DNA of 64,000 nt from Stenopsyche tienmushanensis (taxonomy: Eukaryota > Arthropoda > Insecta > Trichoptera > Stenopsychidae). The stretch is from NCBI GenBank assembly GCA_008973525.1, contig WACJ01000399.1, forward strand, positions 169,290 to 233,289, read 5' to 3'. The notes beneath the pieces are model-generated. The model was not told where the DNA came from, did not search any database, and saw nothing but the letters and a program-made list of their open reading frames with translations. Shown here piece after piece: positions 34,200 to 47,289 of this stretch. Every line of letters begins with the position of its first letter. The stretch's first letter is position 1. The position numbers and the translations under genes were made by a program.

Positions 34200-35020
34200 T
34201 CATTTTTTTCGTTCATTGTAAAGAATCATAATATCAATAATAGATGTATTACATAAAAATTTATTGAATAATATATGATCCATTCTGTTGTATTACCTTT
34301 TTCCATCTCTCCGGAAGCCTCATAATGCCTTCTTGCCAAAATTTACCAGGTTTGTTGGCAAAATATCGATCAAGGTATACTTTTATATCATTTCAAAGAA
34401 ATAAATAATAATCTGAAGGGGCAATGTCCGGAGAATATGGAGGATTAGATAAAACATTCCAGTCAAATTATAATCATTTATTTCTGACGAGCAAAGACAC
34501 ATGAGCCCTGGAGTTATCCTGATGAAAAACAACACCTTGTCTGTTCACTAATTCTGGCCATTTTCTGACAATTGCATAATTTAGATTGTCTAGTTGGAAA
34601 CAATATATTGTTGAATTGATCGTTTAACCTTGCTGAAGTAGCTCATAATAAACTACCCCCTTCCAGTTCCACCAAATGCATAGCAAAACTTTTTTTGGAT
34701 GTAGGTTAGGTTTAGCTACAGTTAAAGCTTCTGTACCCTTGGTCCAAGACCGTTTACGTTGGATATTCTCATAGAGTATCCAATTTTCATCTCCAGTGAA
34801 AAGCCTCTTCAAAAAAGGTTGGCAATTATGTCATTGGAGAAGAAGATCGCATGTTGAAATACGCTGAAGTTTATTTGAGTCAGACAGTTCATGAGGAAGC
34901 CACACATCCGAACGATTAATGCTGCCCAATTTGTCAGATGATTATGGACGGGTTTTCTTCAACCATGGCAATGATTAGATCTGTGTTAATTTGCAGAAAG
35001 AAACTTATAGGACAACCTAA
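34200..35020 (-). mobile_element. Mariner element relic with DD34D-type catalytic domain
   Basis: On the minus strand it starts with TTAGGTTGTCCTATAAGTTT, preceded by TA (35021-35022). A short piece of the DNA-binding domain is followed by DVWLPHELSDSNKLQRISTC, then an intact 62-codon stretch at 34624-34812 with FTGDENWILYEN (first catalytic Asp) and HPKKVLLCIWWNWKGVVYYE. Further on come VVFHQDNSRAHVS (second Asp, about 34530-34500) and SPDIAPSDYYLF (third Asp, about 34430-34400), and the C-terminal LPERWKKVIQQNGSYIIQ. Relative to the copy at 31155, 52 bp of the HTH are deleted between CCG repeats. Stops and shifts inactivate it; no 3' terminal repeat was found. Confidence 0.8.
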
Positions 35021-35029
35021 TATTAAAAA

Positions 35030-38025
35030 ATGGAAATAGATTAAATATATTATATTCATGTTTCAAACATTTGATATATTTTTATTTATCCTTAATTTAA
35101 AGCTAGAAAGCCATATTTATGTTGATTTTAATAAATAAATATGTTCTCTCGACTCCTCTTCGTATTTTAATTTATTTTCGAAAATAAATATTGAAATTAA
35201 TCAATATTCATGATGTTATTTCAATTTCAAAAGCTCCAATGCGATGGGTTTCAATCGAACTGTAAGAAAATATTATGCACTTTTATGGACCGTGCGAAAA
35301 GAAAACACGAGAGCTTTCATTTGAAAGCTTCCAGTATGGAAGAATTTTAAATTTGAATTTCCATATTATCATAGCGAATTCTTTGAAAAATACGAAATAA
35401 GCCCGACGGTGTGGGAGTATGTTTTATTTCGCCGATGGACACTTTTGTATTTGGAACTGTTAATAGGTGTGTTTACTTTGTTCGTGGAAATTCCCAAGAG
35501 CTTCGAGATAAGATGCCCTTTTGAAAGCTCTTATCCTCGAGTCATCCTTTTCAGTCTTTAAACACAAGCGAGTTCCTTATCCGGGACCAGATCTTCATAT
35601 ATATTTTTGAGCCCAAATGACCTGCCCGATTTCTTTGAATTGGAGACGTAGGCCTTTTGGGGGCATCTTTTGAATAAGAACAAAGTTGTCTGAAGTACTC
35701 TCATACAACGGTATTGAGTAATCCCTACCTTTTGCCAGAAAATAATTTACTGTGCTTTATAGGAAATTTACAAGGATCCGGATTAATTAAATTGAATCGA
35801 ATTAAGTGGAAAAAAATATCAAATTAGTTTGGATCTTATTACATTTTTTGTTCGCTATAATCGAGATAAAATTAATTGAAACGTTTTCGTTGCAGACTTC
35901 ATTCAGTAAATCTTTCTTAATTCGTTACTTTGTTTGTCTTTAAATTGCTTTCAATCCTTTATATCTATATATCAAAACATATTAAATTATATTTAAACAT
36001 CTTATATTCAGTATATTAAGCTCTATTACGCCTTTAACCACGTGTATCTAAGTCCTGGCCACCTTGTATCGATACTAAACGACATTTCTTTAATTATAAC
36101 TAACGTCAACTATTTGTAGATAGTATATCAGCTTTGTAGATTTTAATTTATTGCTGATATGTACAATTATTCAGGTTTCGCAACGTTGAAAGGTTGGTAG
36201 ACTGTAACTATTCTGATATAATTTACTTCACTTCTACTTGCGCCGATTGTGTGTTGCTAAAGTATCGCGAGGTAACCCTTAAAGGCAACGATTGGAAAAA
36301 ATGCTCCCATTAGACATCCATCTTTCTTCTCCTGCTTCTGGTGTCAATTTTCTTCCTTTCTTTCGTCTAATGGTTTCTAAACGATAAATATAGGCTTCGA
36401 TTTGGATTGTTCATCAGCAACATCTTCGCAATGAAGACGTCGATACGACGAAACAACGACGACGTTGATGTGACGTCATTAGCCGTCCGTGGCCGTTCGC
36501 AGTAGCTTCAGGACGGCCTCATCAATCAACGTCCCGCATCTTTGTTTTGTTTCCAAACTCGAAAACTTGATAAAGCTATTTGGGGAAATAATCCACGGTT
36601 AAATGTAGCGAGAGTTAAGGTTTGTGCAGATCCTCAGCACTCGGAAAAGCACCGACATTCAAATATAATGTATAAACAGGCGAAAGTAGAGACTTGTGAG
36701 TTGAGACGAAAAAAAAATGTTTGTCTTTAGAGTTTTCGCTCTGCGACAGGAGAGTTATACTCAAACGAGAAGAAGTATCGACGAATAATAAATTACGTTT
36801 TTTCCGTTCGACATTAAGAGAAACAAAAACAAGAGGGCAGATGAAAAACTTGGCTCTGGCGTATTATAGCATTCATCCGTTCCAAATGGATTTATGATCC
36901 ACAAACTCCTCACAGTGCTTATGTCGAACAAATACGAACTTTACTTGCTGATCTCAATAACGTTAGACTAGGCCAATGATGGATCAACGTCAGACGCCAG
37001 TTATGTTCATAAATTATGGAATCATAAATTTAAAAAAAAATGTGTATTTACAGTATTTGGGTTAGACAATATCAACAAAGTATAGGCCCAGACAGTATGA
37101 TCATAAATAATGTTTTATAGTTTATAAAAAAAATAACAATATATTGCATATTCAGCATTTAAAAAAAATATATTATAGAATATTGGCGCCTCAATAAAAT
37201 ATCTTCAACTTCCAGACTTTAAAATCATTAATTTACAATGATGATAAAATATTACTAAAGTCGCTTCTTTTAAAGATTTCCCTGATTTACTGAATTTATA
37301 TGATGATAGTTTTATACAAATTTAATTTGTAATTTAGATTATAAATATATGATGTCCATAATGCTTAAAAACATCAAATGCTGTTAAATGAATGGGCTTA
37401 TGGGTCCTTTTTATAAAGCCCCTGTTTCATATCTAGATTATGGAAAAATATTCATAATTTCAACACATTTGGGGATACTAATAATATATTGTCCAGTTAA
37501 GAATGTCGTTTTTCAAATGAAAGTGTTAAATTCAAACAAAAATATAATTAATTAATTTCATCAATACAATGTATTCTCCTTCAGTAGATATAAACTTTTC
37601 ACATCTATTTAAAAAAAATATTATTCCCGAAGAATAAAATTCAACGAGCTTTGATATAATCAATGACTTATGAGGTCATATTGCTAAAGAATTTGGCGAT
37701 GGTTTAAACGCCACTTTTATAATATCTAATTGTGAACAACAAATCTCTTTCGTTATGATTTGACCATATGGAAGGACTTCGTGGCAGATAATCCCTTTGG
37801 AGTTCCACTATACATTTAAAAAATCTATTTTTACTGTTACACCCGGTCGAGGGGTTGGATACTTTACCTTCCTCTTTGAAAGGCATTATCTTTTGCGTTT
37901 TTTATTTGAGTATAACACCCATTTTATACAATTGTTTAAACCGTCTCTAGCATTAACAAACAGAGATTCTCCAAATCGCAAATGTTTTTATTAACAGCTG
38001 TTGAATTAATTTTTTGAAGATATTT
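35030..38025. other. Non-coding stretch with GC-elevated patches
   Basis: 35250-35720 and 36230-36560 are GC-elevated; the latter includes a TGACGTCA site (CREB/AP-1-type) at about 36471-36478 next to several GACG repeats. The remainder is AT-rich. ORFs are short and unrecognised. Confidence 0.3.
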
Positions 38026-38031
38026 AACGCA

Positions 38032-38400
38032 CGGCTCCGTTCTTTTATCGGACCGTGATGTTGTTGGACGAATGGATGAGAATAAACGGGTGTCGAATAG
38101 AAAGAATCTCTTCTCTAAGTAACTATTTATTCCACATTAGAGAGAGAGATCTGGCTGCAAGAAGGACGACTTCCCGCAGCCAAGGCTAATCGACGACTCA
38201 CCTGATTCCCGTCTCCTGCGCATCAATTCCCAACCAGCAACGGTGCACGCGCAAAAAGCGATCCGTAGGTATGCGGGTGCAATGTCTCCGTAGGGCCACA
38301 AGAGATGGCGCTGTTAAAATACACATTGCACCCGAAGAGAGACGGAAGATGTCGCTGTTAATCTGATGAACTAAATCTGCTCAGATTAACAGCGCTACTA
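38032..38400 (-). mobile_element. LTR-like retroelement fragment, copy 3
   Basis: Minus strand: CAGATTAACAGCGACATCTT, GGGTGCAATGTG, AACAGCGCCATCTCTTGTGG, a second TTGCACCCGC segment, GGATCGCTTTTTGCGCGTGC, a TCGTCGATTAGCCTTGGCTG segment, CGTCCTTCTTGCAGCCAG, CT-rich run, GTGGAATAAATAGT (polyadenylation-type signal) and a CATCCATTCGTCCAACAACA segment. It is the longest copy of this LTR-like family here. GTTAATCTGA occurs twice near its start (38356 and 38383, inverted sense). No internal region adjoins, so likely a solo LTR. Confidence 0.6.
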
Positions 38401-40250
38401 TGTGGTGATGGAAAATCGCTTACGCTATAATACAGTATGCAATTTTACATAAATTGTTTCTTTGATACAAAATCCCACACAAAATAGTACAAAACAGAAA
38501 ATAATAAAAGTATGGAAAAAAACGGCATTTTTAACTGGACAATCTAATATAGCCAATGTTCATATGTATTCAAATTAAGTCTGATCTTTTGCTTTTTAGA
38601 CGATACATCGTCAGGCAGACCTTCTTTAAATAATTGATTTTCTTCAATAATTTTGAAGTCTCTCACTTTATTTTTATGTGATAAAATATAAACATCAAAA
38701 GAAAATTATCTCATAATAAATTTCTTCCTGTGATTTTTTTTTCTATCGATTCAAAGCTTTTTACATGCAAACATCTGATGGATTACCTCTTTTAGATTAT
38801 GAACCCGAGATGTTTAGATTATGAGTCTATTTCTTAGCTTAATATGCATCCTACAGGATCTTTAATGAAGATCACTATATTATTATTTTTTATTTATTCG
38901 CAAATCCCGACATATGCTCGATTTAGACTATATTTAAATCCCTGACTCACAAAAACATTAAATGAATGTCCTTGCTGTAAATATTTGAAACTATCCTTAA
39001 GATAAATCTGGTCAATCGCAAAATTTAATTTTAAATTGAAATCAAAAGCATCCTCGATGGATCAATCTGTTCATCAATAACTTAAAAAATCTTGTTTGAA
39101 TTATTTCGTATATAAAGATTATTTAAAGAATTTGATTAATATTTATCCCAGGTATTATCCGAAGAGAAAATTTGTCCCGAATATTCAGTTATTATTGAGT
39201 TATTATCCTCAATTAATTGAGATAATATGTTTATCTTCAATCCCTTTATAAAAACATTTTTATCTCCATAATTTTTCTGAATTGGGTGAAATTTTTCGGT
39301 CGTGGAAGTTGGTAATTGATCAAATGGAAAGCTTCAGTCTCGCAAGAAACTCAATGAAAAATGAGACTTGCCATGAATGTTAATAAGTACTTTATGTGCA
39401 AACTTGGCTCCGTGAGAAGCAAACTTATTTTCCAAGGTTTATCTGGGTGAATACTGAATTAAACAACTTTTAACATAACAATGACGAAATGTTTTTAAAT
39501 GCAACTGGCGCATTTCGAAGCTAAAGTTTCTATGAGATTGCTTTGTCTCCTCGAAGAAATCTCGCTTTTATTGCATTCGAGAGTACCCTTCCGCTACTCC
39601 TTCATAATGATATTGCTACATAACATTCTTCAGTTACTTTCGTCATTATCATAATGTCCTGGATGTGTGCTTGTGTTTATAAAGCATCTGATGGTCCTCT
39701 CAGACGTCGTTAAATGACGGCATGCGCCACATAAGGCATCAACCGAAAATCATTATAACTTTTTCCCGGACGCGACTTAAAACCGAATCATCCCCCCTAG
39801 CTCTTTATTAAGCTCGTCTATTAAAACTTTTGATTTCTGTAATAATTCCCATTTCTCCGCACCCAGTATACATGTGACTATAATCCCATATCCTAGGCGC
39901 TTGGCTTACGAGTTTGCCTTTAAATTACATCTCGCCTAACCTCCATCAAAGTGAGGGAAAACAAATGGGAAATCCGGAAAAATGCTTCACTTCTTTCAAA
40001 ATAATACACCCATTGTTGTTTTTATACAACAACAATAAGAGAAACATGTCAAGTAGCTTTGAAACATTTCAAAATCAGCGTTTATTTCAAAAAAAATATT
40101 GAAATGAAAGCTCTTAAAAAATCAATATGACTCCACATATCATCTATTTAAGATCTTTATGAAAATATGAATATTGTTAATAACATTAACTAGATAAATA
40201 CGCTACAATATTATAATTACTACTACTTTGTGTTCATATGGTAACAATTG
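38401..40250. other. AT-rich non-coding stretch
   Basis: Mostly AT-rich with a GC-elevated patch at 39690-39940. No gene, repeat family or RNA recognised. Confidence 0.4.
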
Positions 40251-40254
40251 AACA

Positions 40255-40410
40255 ACAGGACAAACAGGATTCGAACTAAAAATAAACCAAAAACCGATAA
40301 TCGTTGAAACCGTTATTTTGCTGAAATGAAAATCGGAACTGAACCGATTGAAAATATTGGTTTGATACACGTCTTGCATTTTTATGTTGATATAAAATGT
40401 GATCTTCACA
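40255..40410 (-). repeat. CGGTTC-rich interspersed repeat, copy 4
   Basis: Reverse strand reads ATATCAACATAAAAATGCAA, GACGTGTATCAAACC, CAATCGGTTCAGTTCCGATT and CAAAATAACGGTTTCAACG in the order of the copies at 24225 and 33860. The minus-strand 68-codon ORF over it is a by-product of the repeat, not a gene. Confidence 0.5.
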
Positions 40411-40894
40411 ATTATTATGTAAGATTTATTAGATTGTCTCTTCCTAGATGCTGCTATGTATCAAGACTTAGACTACAATTTATTTCCTAGTGTTATATAC
40501 TAAAAGCTTAGAATTACAAATTTCTAGCCAAAACGTTTCAATTTAATATCCTTCTAATTATAATATCATTAATCAATTATTGATTGATTAATTAATCAGT
40601 ATGCTGAAAAGCAATCTGCAATAATAATTAAAATACTACGCCATTATCTTTGAGAAAATCCTTAAATGATAAGAGTTTAATGTTTAATCACATGTCTTTG
40701 AATAAGTTAGTCTATAAGAGTGTAACTTTGTAAGCTTATGAATTAATATTTTCGTCTATAGCTTTCATCAATTTCGCAATTGTTTTCATGATTAATGTAT
40801 AATGTATGTAAAAATATGTCCTTATCCATTTTTTTCATATGTGGAATTAATTAAATAGTATTACATCATAATTCATGGAATCATCAAATATGTA

Positions 40895-41010
40895 AAAATG
40901 TTCGTTGTTTGTTCGTATTTAATGCACTGTCATACCGTTCATCCAATTGCAATAAAACTTTGTCAACTTATTGTTTGAACATGCGAACATAAAATAGGCA
41001 TAGTAAAAAT
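40895..41010 (+). repeat. Helitron-like repeat, copy 4, single unit
   Basis: Reads TGTTTGTTCGTATTTAATGC, CTGTCATACCGTTCATCC, AATTGCAATAAAACTTTG, TTATTGTTTGAACATGCG and AAAATAGGCATAGT, closely following the first unit at 31448. Immediately afterwards (41018-41065) GCAATGTGTTATGCG and GCATGCACT-like segments resemble the LTR-like family (compare 1986-2047), suggesting an adjoining fragment of that repeat. Confidence 0.45.
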
Positions 41011-43875
41011 ATTTTTGTATGCAATGTGTTATGCGAAACGTTTAGCGTATGCACTATGTTGGCACATATTGGTCTGGTAGTTGTTAAGGTAAATAAAGCA
41101 TAATAACCGTCGATTTTTTATGTATTTGCCAAGTAGTTGGTCTTCGATGGATTATACCGTGAGTCGGTAGCACGCAAACGTCATCATTTTAATTCGTCAT
41201 CAGTTTATTATTAACTATAACATCGACGAGACGACGACACTAGCATACACAGAGTTTGGCTACCAATTTTATTGAAAATTAAAGCACCAATAACTAAGCA
41301 AAAAAATCTGAAATTGCAAACAATCTCTAATGAAGTGATGGCAATGGATGACCCAATATCGCGCATAAACAGCACTTGACGAAGGATACTCATTAGGAAC
41401 ATCACCAAGGTGCCGGCAGTTATTGCGCGTCCATGAGTCCGACAGGAGACTCGAAATATCGAAAAGAATTACATTTGAATTCTTAAGTTACCTATCAAAT
41501 AATTAGTACCCGCGATCATATACGCGATCATATTTTTTGCGTAATTAAAAAAATATGAAAGCACTTCAATGAATAGAATAGAAACATGCCGGGTAATCAC
41601 TAGTATATTACATTATTTATTAAGGACTTTTCATTTTAAATCATATAGCTAAGATATGAATGAGGTCAATAGATAAGGCAATAATCTCGGCTTCTACTTT
41701 AAAATTGATCTGCATCTCAAAAGAGTACCGAATATAACAGCTTAGCACAAAAGCGGCCTCATCCCAGTTTGCTGGCATTTCATTTCATGATTACGAGGAT
41801 TTTATTGGAATTTTAAGATGTCCCTCAACTATGAAGCGCAAAGTCCGCATTCATAAAAAAGTATACAGGATCGCATCAGGCTTTCACCTAAGCCTATCTG
41901 ACATAAAAACGTACTTATCAGACGGCCAAACGGGAGAATTCTGATGAAGAGTTATCGCCGAGAGCGGAAAAAAGCTCGCAATGAAAGCCGGCCTAAACTG
42001 GATGGACGCATAATTAAAGGAGTGCCATTTAGAAATTCAATTTAGCCAAAAAACGGCAGATTGCAGAGTAAAAGGAAGAGGCGTCGGGAAGTCCCTGTTT
42101 TATTCAACGTTAAGCTGCATCACGGCGCGCGTCCTGGATTAAGCTCCACTCCCGCAGGCGAAACTTGCCTCATATTTGTAAAAGCTCAATGAAAAGAGGA
42201 TCAGACAAAAACAAAAGCAATTTGCTCAAGTTCCTCAAAGTTTCCTCTTCGCGTCCTCTTTGGGGACCCTTCCATATCAGGTGCGTTCAGCTCAGGAAGT
42301 ATTCGAGGAAACTTCACTTAGCTGATTCGTGCTTTCCTCCTCCAAGAATATCGTCCCTGTTAAAATAACGAGCTCGACTCCTCATTGCGCTCGCAACAAT
42401 CTCTTAATGTAGTCAACGCTGCAATTTGATTCCATGCTTTGCTATATTTTGATATTCGAGACGCCACTATAATATTTATTCGATAAACATGTTCGAACAA
42501 TATTATTGGAAATTCGATGGAGACGTTACTCCTTTTGAAATAGCAAAACCTCGCGAATTCCAAATACATGCTCAATTAAGTTTCAGCAGTGTTCTTCAAA
42601 CATCCGCAACATATTTGAAATAAAATATTAATATTTCATTGCATATCTTAGATTAATCAAACGAAAATATACGCAACTAAAATGTATTATTATTGTCGAA
42701 ATTTAGCTTAAAACTTGTAGTATTTTTATATGAGATTCTTTACATAAAAAAAAAATCATCACAAATAATGACAACTCATTAAGCTAATTAATATAATGTC
42801 TATTTGTAAACGTAGAATAGTAGAACAAGTTGATTTAAATATAGTATCTATAATCGGTGTCGTTGCCCTTATTTCAAATAGGTATAAGACTCTTGTGGAA
42901 ATGCGGAAATTTTATAACAAATACCTTCAAGAACGACAGATGATCAAAAACCTTAGCCAAGAAACCTTGACCATCATCAAAAGCCTCGCAGTCAGAATTT
43001 ATCATTACTAATTGATTAAGAATTATAAAATTTGACCCAATTTTAATTGAGTGAAGTGAATATTTTCATAGGACGCAATATTTATTTATTTCGGTACAAT
43101 AAATTATAACCGTAAATACTCAATTATATTCCTCTTGGAAATTATTATAGCATGTAAATAAATCTGTCTAATTGGAAGGCAATGTATACAAATATTTTAT
43201 TTATTTATTTAATTGGTAATGACTTATTTAGACAATAAATGTTAAATTATCTTAGCTTGTTTATAATACATATATCAAATATTTATATGTTAAAATGCTT
43301 ATTTTAGCTGTCGAATTTACAAAATGGACCAATTTTAAATTCGCATCCAACTTTAATGTATACACTCAAACCTCTTTTTTTTGGTGCGATTTTGTGCGAA
43401 GTTATGCGCTTTTTTTAGTAAGTACTTTTTTATTTCATAAAGAGTACGTATCGACATATTTTGGATAAAATAAGAAATAAGTCATTGACACTAACCGGGA
43501 TAATAATTTGGGACTTTGTAAATCACAAAAAAATGATTTCGGTTTTTACATTCTCCAAAAAAAAATCCAAAATTCCAACTACTTACGAAGTTATTGCTAT
43601 TCTAGTGACACGGCAATTTGACCGGTTCTACCACAATGAAATCTTTTAACGCGTTTTTCTCAAAACTACTTTTTTCAACACGGTTGACATAATATCTCAA
43701 GTTTTATTGAATAAATCTACTTTTAACTGGGTACGAATTTTTTCTATATAATTCTCTATTTTTCTTAGCAGATTTGTCTTCACTTTTTTTTAAAAAATCA
43801 TGTCATAGCTTTTTTTGTGCGATTTTCCGCGAAACACATCTACCACATAAAAAAGGTTTATATGTATATATATCG
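41011..43875. other. Non-coding stretch with a GC-elevated block
   Basis: 41018-41450 may hold a decayed retroelement fragment (LTR-like GCAATGTGTTATGCG at its start, GGTAAATAAAGC at 41088). 41860-42380 is GC-elevated and otherwise featureless, a candidate conserved element. The rest is AT-rich. ORFs of 60-71 codons have no recognisable domain. Confidence 0.3.
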
Positions 43876-43884
43876 TCTTATGTA

Positions 43885-43955
43885 AATTCTTTATTAGTCA
43901 CAAGAAAGAGATCTGGCCGCGGGAAGGACGTCCTCACGCAGCCAAATATCTTGTA
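43885..43955 (-). mobile_element. LTR-like retroelement fragment, copy 4 (short)
   Basis: Minus strand: GGCTGCGTGAGGACGTCCTT, CCCGCGGCCAGATCTCTTTC and AATAAAG, matching the central part and polyadenylation-type signal of the LTR-like copies at 13383 and 38032. Only about 70 bp are recognisable. Confidence 0.45.
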
Positions 43956-44464
43956 TTTTTTACCATTTCTACCTTATACTTAAAGGCTATGAAATGATAA
44001 TTTATTTACAATCTATTTTATTTTAATGAGTTATTATATAGGCGACTAAAATAATATAAATAATTCATTAAAAGTGTAATAATTGAAACCAGAATTAAAA
44101 TAATATAATTTATGAAAGAAAATATAGTGGTTTCAAGCTTATTGATCAACGCTTAGGAGTCCCAAGTTGGAGTATATAAAATTAAGAAACAAATTGAAAT
44201 CTGGGAATCACAGTATTGGTATATAGCGAATATATAGGAAGAGATAAGCTTAAAAAATGCATATAGCAGGAACTTGAGTTGATAACAATATTATCTGAAG
44301 TATTAATTTAACGGCATAATTGACAGGATGAAAAAGGAGTAAAGGTTACAGTATTATCAGATGAATACATTCAAATAAATTTTGCAAAAAATCACATATT
44401 TTATCAATAAAAAATCAACCAAATTCTCTTTCGTTTACGAAATTTATCATACGGAAGAGAAACG

Positions 44465-44520
44465 ATATTTTCAAACCGGTTCAATTCCGATTCGAAGCTT
44501 TGGATTTATTTTTTGTTGTT
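44465..44520 (+). repeat. CGGTTC-rich interspersed repeat, copy 5 (short)
   Basis: ATATTTTCAAACCGGTTCAA and TTCCGATTCGAAGC match the core of copies at 33860 and 40255. The rest of the repeat is missing or too diverged. Confidence 0.4.
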
Positions 44521-44629
44521 CATAGAAAACATATAATCAGTTTTAAGCAACTAATTCAATTAGATAATGGTGGGTTTTATTCTGCAAAGTTGACACAATA
44601 AGCATTAATAGTATATATATTAGAATTAC

Positions 44630-44765
44630 TACCTATTCACATCATTCGCCGGGTATTGCACCCTCTGATTACCATATGTTTAGGTTCATAGAACACTCAT
44701 TTCGCAATAAAGCTTATATAAATATTAGTGAGATAAAATGGGTTTTGTATATTGTAAAAAAGGGC
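44630..44765 (+). mobile_element. Mariner transposase catalytic fragment (third Asp region)
   Basis: Translation gives YSHHSPGIAPSDYHMFRFIE followed by HSFRNKAYINISEIKWVL. HSP..APSDYH.F is the block around the third catalytic aspartate of mariner (DD34D) transposases, and the following residues match the normal helix (..SL.GK.F.N.DEVK..L). The 111-codon ORF at 44676-45011 begins inside this block, so its first ~30 residues are mariner and the remainder is read-through. No first or second Asp segments can be traced upstream. Confidence 0.6.
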
Positions 44766-45011
44766 TTGACGAATCAGTATTTATTTTATGTTTCTGTAGT
44801 AAATATATTAAAATATGGATTTTTTATTAAAGTTCAGAAAGAAATGCATCTTAAATTTTTTCCAAAGCAACGCCGAAGCACGAATGAAAGCATTTCAAGC
44901 GCAATAAATTCCGTTATAAAGCGTCGCTCTACGAAAAACAAGGATTGTTTCCATTTTAGAACATTTCATTTAACTATAAAAATGTTCGGCACGTCTAGAA
45001 AAGGGAAGTGA

Positions 45012-46305
45012 AGATTGCGTGACATGGATGAGGACCACGATTCGGAACCGACATGAGGTTCAAAAATGCTTTACGACCATCATTAAAACTTTTCATTGGC
45101 TTTATGACGTTGATGGGGTTTTTCAGCTAAATTTTCAATGCTCGCTCGGAAATAAATCAGTTAAAATTATACGAGCTACCTTATGATGCCGTTTACCTTT
45201 TTGATTTTATAACATCCACTGTTTATCCACATGAGCGAGCTAAATAAATGTGCTTGGTTTAATTAGAAGATATACATGGATTGTTATCTTCTTCTGGTTT
45301 TTTAGCAATGGGGGCGAAAGCCATGATTGTAAGGCTACAGCCGAGAGCAAAATCATGAAATAATGACATAGTAGATTGGTGTTATTGTTCCGTTTAAGAA
45401 TTACACACAACAAATAACCCTGAGAAGAGTGGTGTGCTTATCAGCGGAGCTTCAGCACTCAAGAGTTTTGACGTGCCATGAATAAAATAACGTAATTGCG
45501 TCGGTGGAGCGTACTTAATGGCATTATTTAGAGATGTACTCTGCCTTACGTAAACATCAAAACCGAGCTTAATTAGACTATATCAACCTCGTTCAAACCT
45601 GGATTTTCAGCAACACATCCCTCCCACGTTCACTACAAATAGCTTCCACTTGAAGATTTTCATCACTCCCCTCGGCAAAGAAAATTTAGTTTCGAGTGAA
45701 AGTTTGCAACGATAAGCACTGAGCTCGATATTCTGGAGGGAGATAAAGGGCTAAATTAGCGAAAAATTGCTACATCAAATACATCGAAAATGCATTAAGA
45801 TTTGAACATCATTTCTACCTCAATATGACGCAATACACTTCATTAAAAGATTTGTCATATAATTTCAAACTATATTTTACATCTTAAGGCGCCATATTCA
45901 ATATCGGATAAAGATAATCTCCAAATTAGACGTTTGGAATAAAAATTAGATAAGAGGCGAAATGAATAATAAGCATAATCATTATTTTTAATTTATGCTT
46001 TAATTATTGCTGTTAATCTAAATCTATTCGATCGATCATAAATTTATTCCTATGTTGAAAATTTTTCCTCAATCTGGATTTGAGTCCCTATTTAATTAAA
46101 TTCCAAGATAAAATCCAATAAATCAACGTTTTCTCTTATCTACATTTGAATCAAACATCAGTAAAATTAATCAAATTGAAAATAGTCTTTCGAAATTCAG
46201 TTTGTTTGATTGAGGACGAATCTATCGAAAGATTTATTTTTTAATGAATGTCCATTAAAGTATCGATCTTATAAAAATCACCAAATTTGAGCTAAGATGT
46301 ATAAG
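45012..46305. other. Non-coding stretch, partly GC-elevated
   Basis: 45020-45760 is moderately GC-elevated without motifs I can name; 45770-46305 is AT-rich. No ORF of note. Confidence 0.35.
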
Positions 46306-46307
46306 GG

Positions 46308-46385
46308 TCTTATTTCTTAGTGGATAAAGCAACCATCCGGACAGTGTGAGGCTTTCATTTCGAACTCATCTTGTCTAGATTTATA
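46308..46385 (+). repeat. Possible tRNA-derived SINE fragment
   Basis: CTTAGTGGATAAAGC (46316-46330) resembles a pol III A box / D-arm, and TTTCGAACTCAT (46358-46369) a degenerate B box (GGTTCGANNCC), about 30-35 bp apart as in tRNA-derived promoters. The acceptor and anticodon stems do not form, so it is not a functional tRNA. An AT-rich tail follows. Confidence 0.3.
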
Positions 46386-47211
46386 TATAGATATTAAAAT
46401 CATACTAAATTCCTTTATAAAAAATTGAGTCTTAAATAGGGATGAAATGTGAATGTTTGTAAAAAATACAAATGAGCTGAAGAAATAATATATTAACTCT
46501 TATATTCTAATTTTTCCGGAGATTTCATATTGAAGCTTTTACTTATTAATTGGTCTTAGAGCCCCCAAGCATTAAAAGGGATATGACAAAATGGATTTTC
46601 CTGTTTATTGGAGAAAAAATATAGCCATTGAACCAAGGGATAATTTCAATATTTAAAGGATAATTCATTGAACATTTAGGAAAATATTAGACGATAAATA
46701 AATTCTTGAATGAGAAAATGTTGCACCACCAATAGAAGATAAATACCATAAGATAATTACCATCTATCATGGTATTAACCTTTTAAGGAGTGAGCAAATT
46801 TAAAATTGATGAAGTCATTGATGCCATAATCGCTATACTCCGATTACTTTCTGTCAGCTCCTATCAGCGTAAGACAATCTTCAATTCGAGGCAGAGTCAA
46901 TTGTAAATAAACACCGTTGATAGCATACAAGACCACTTCATTTCTTTACATAAACAATACACAAAAAATCTATTCATTTGATCCTGCTTTAGAAGGAAAT
47001 GATATTTTGATGAAGACTTGTCTCGAACAGGAAGCAATTGAATAAAGAAACACTGTCGATAGCACAAAATATTCGGTTATTCCTTTGAGTAAACAAATAA
47101 CAAACTTGAAATCGAAATCATTATTAGTCGATAAATTTGGGTTAACGAACCATAAAATCGTGCGATGTATGCGGTGAAGCTTTCCGTCTCTGTCTCCCGA
47201 ACTGCGCTACG

Positions 47212-47233
47212 TCTGTCTCTGTCTCTGTCTCTA
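47212..47233 (+). repeat. GTCTCT simple repeat
   Basis: Three to four tandem GTCTCT units inside a longer TCTC-rich patch beginning near 47187. A simple microsatellite; no functional inference. Confidence 0.7.
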
Positions 47234-47289
47234 CAAAAGTGCTCTTTCTGAAAAGTAGAGGGGGATCCCAGACCCTGGGATAGTACTGC

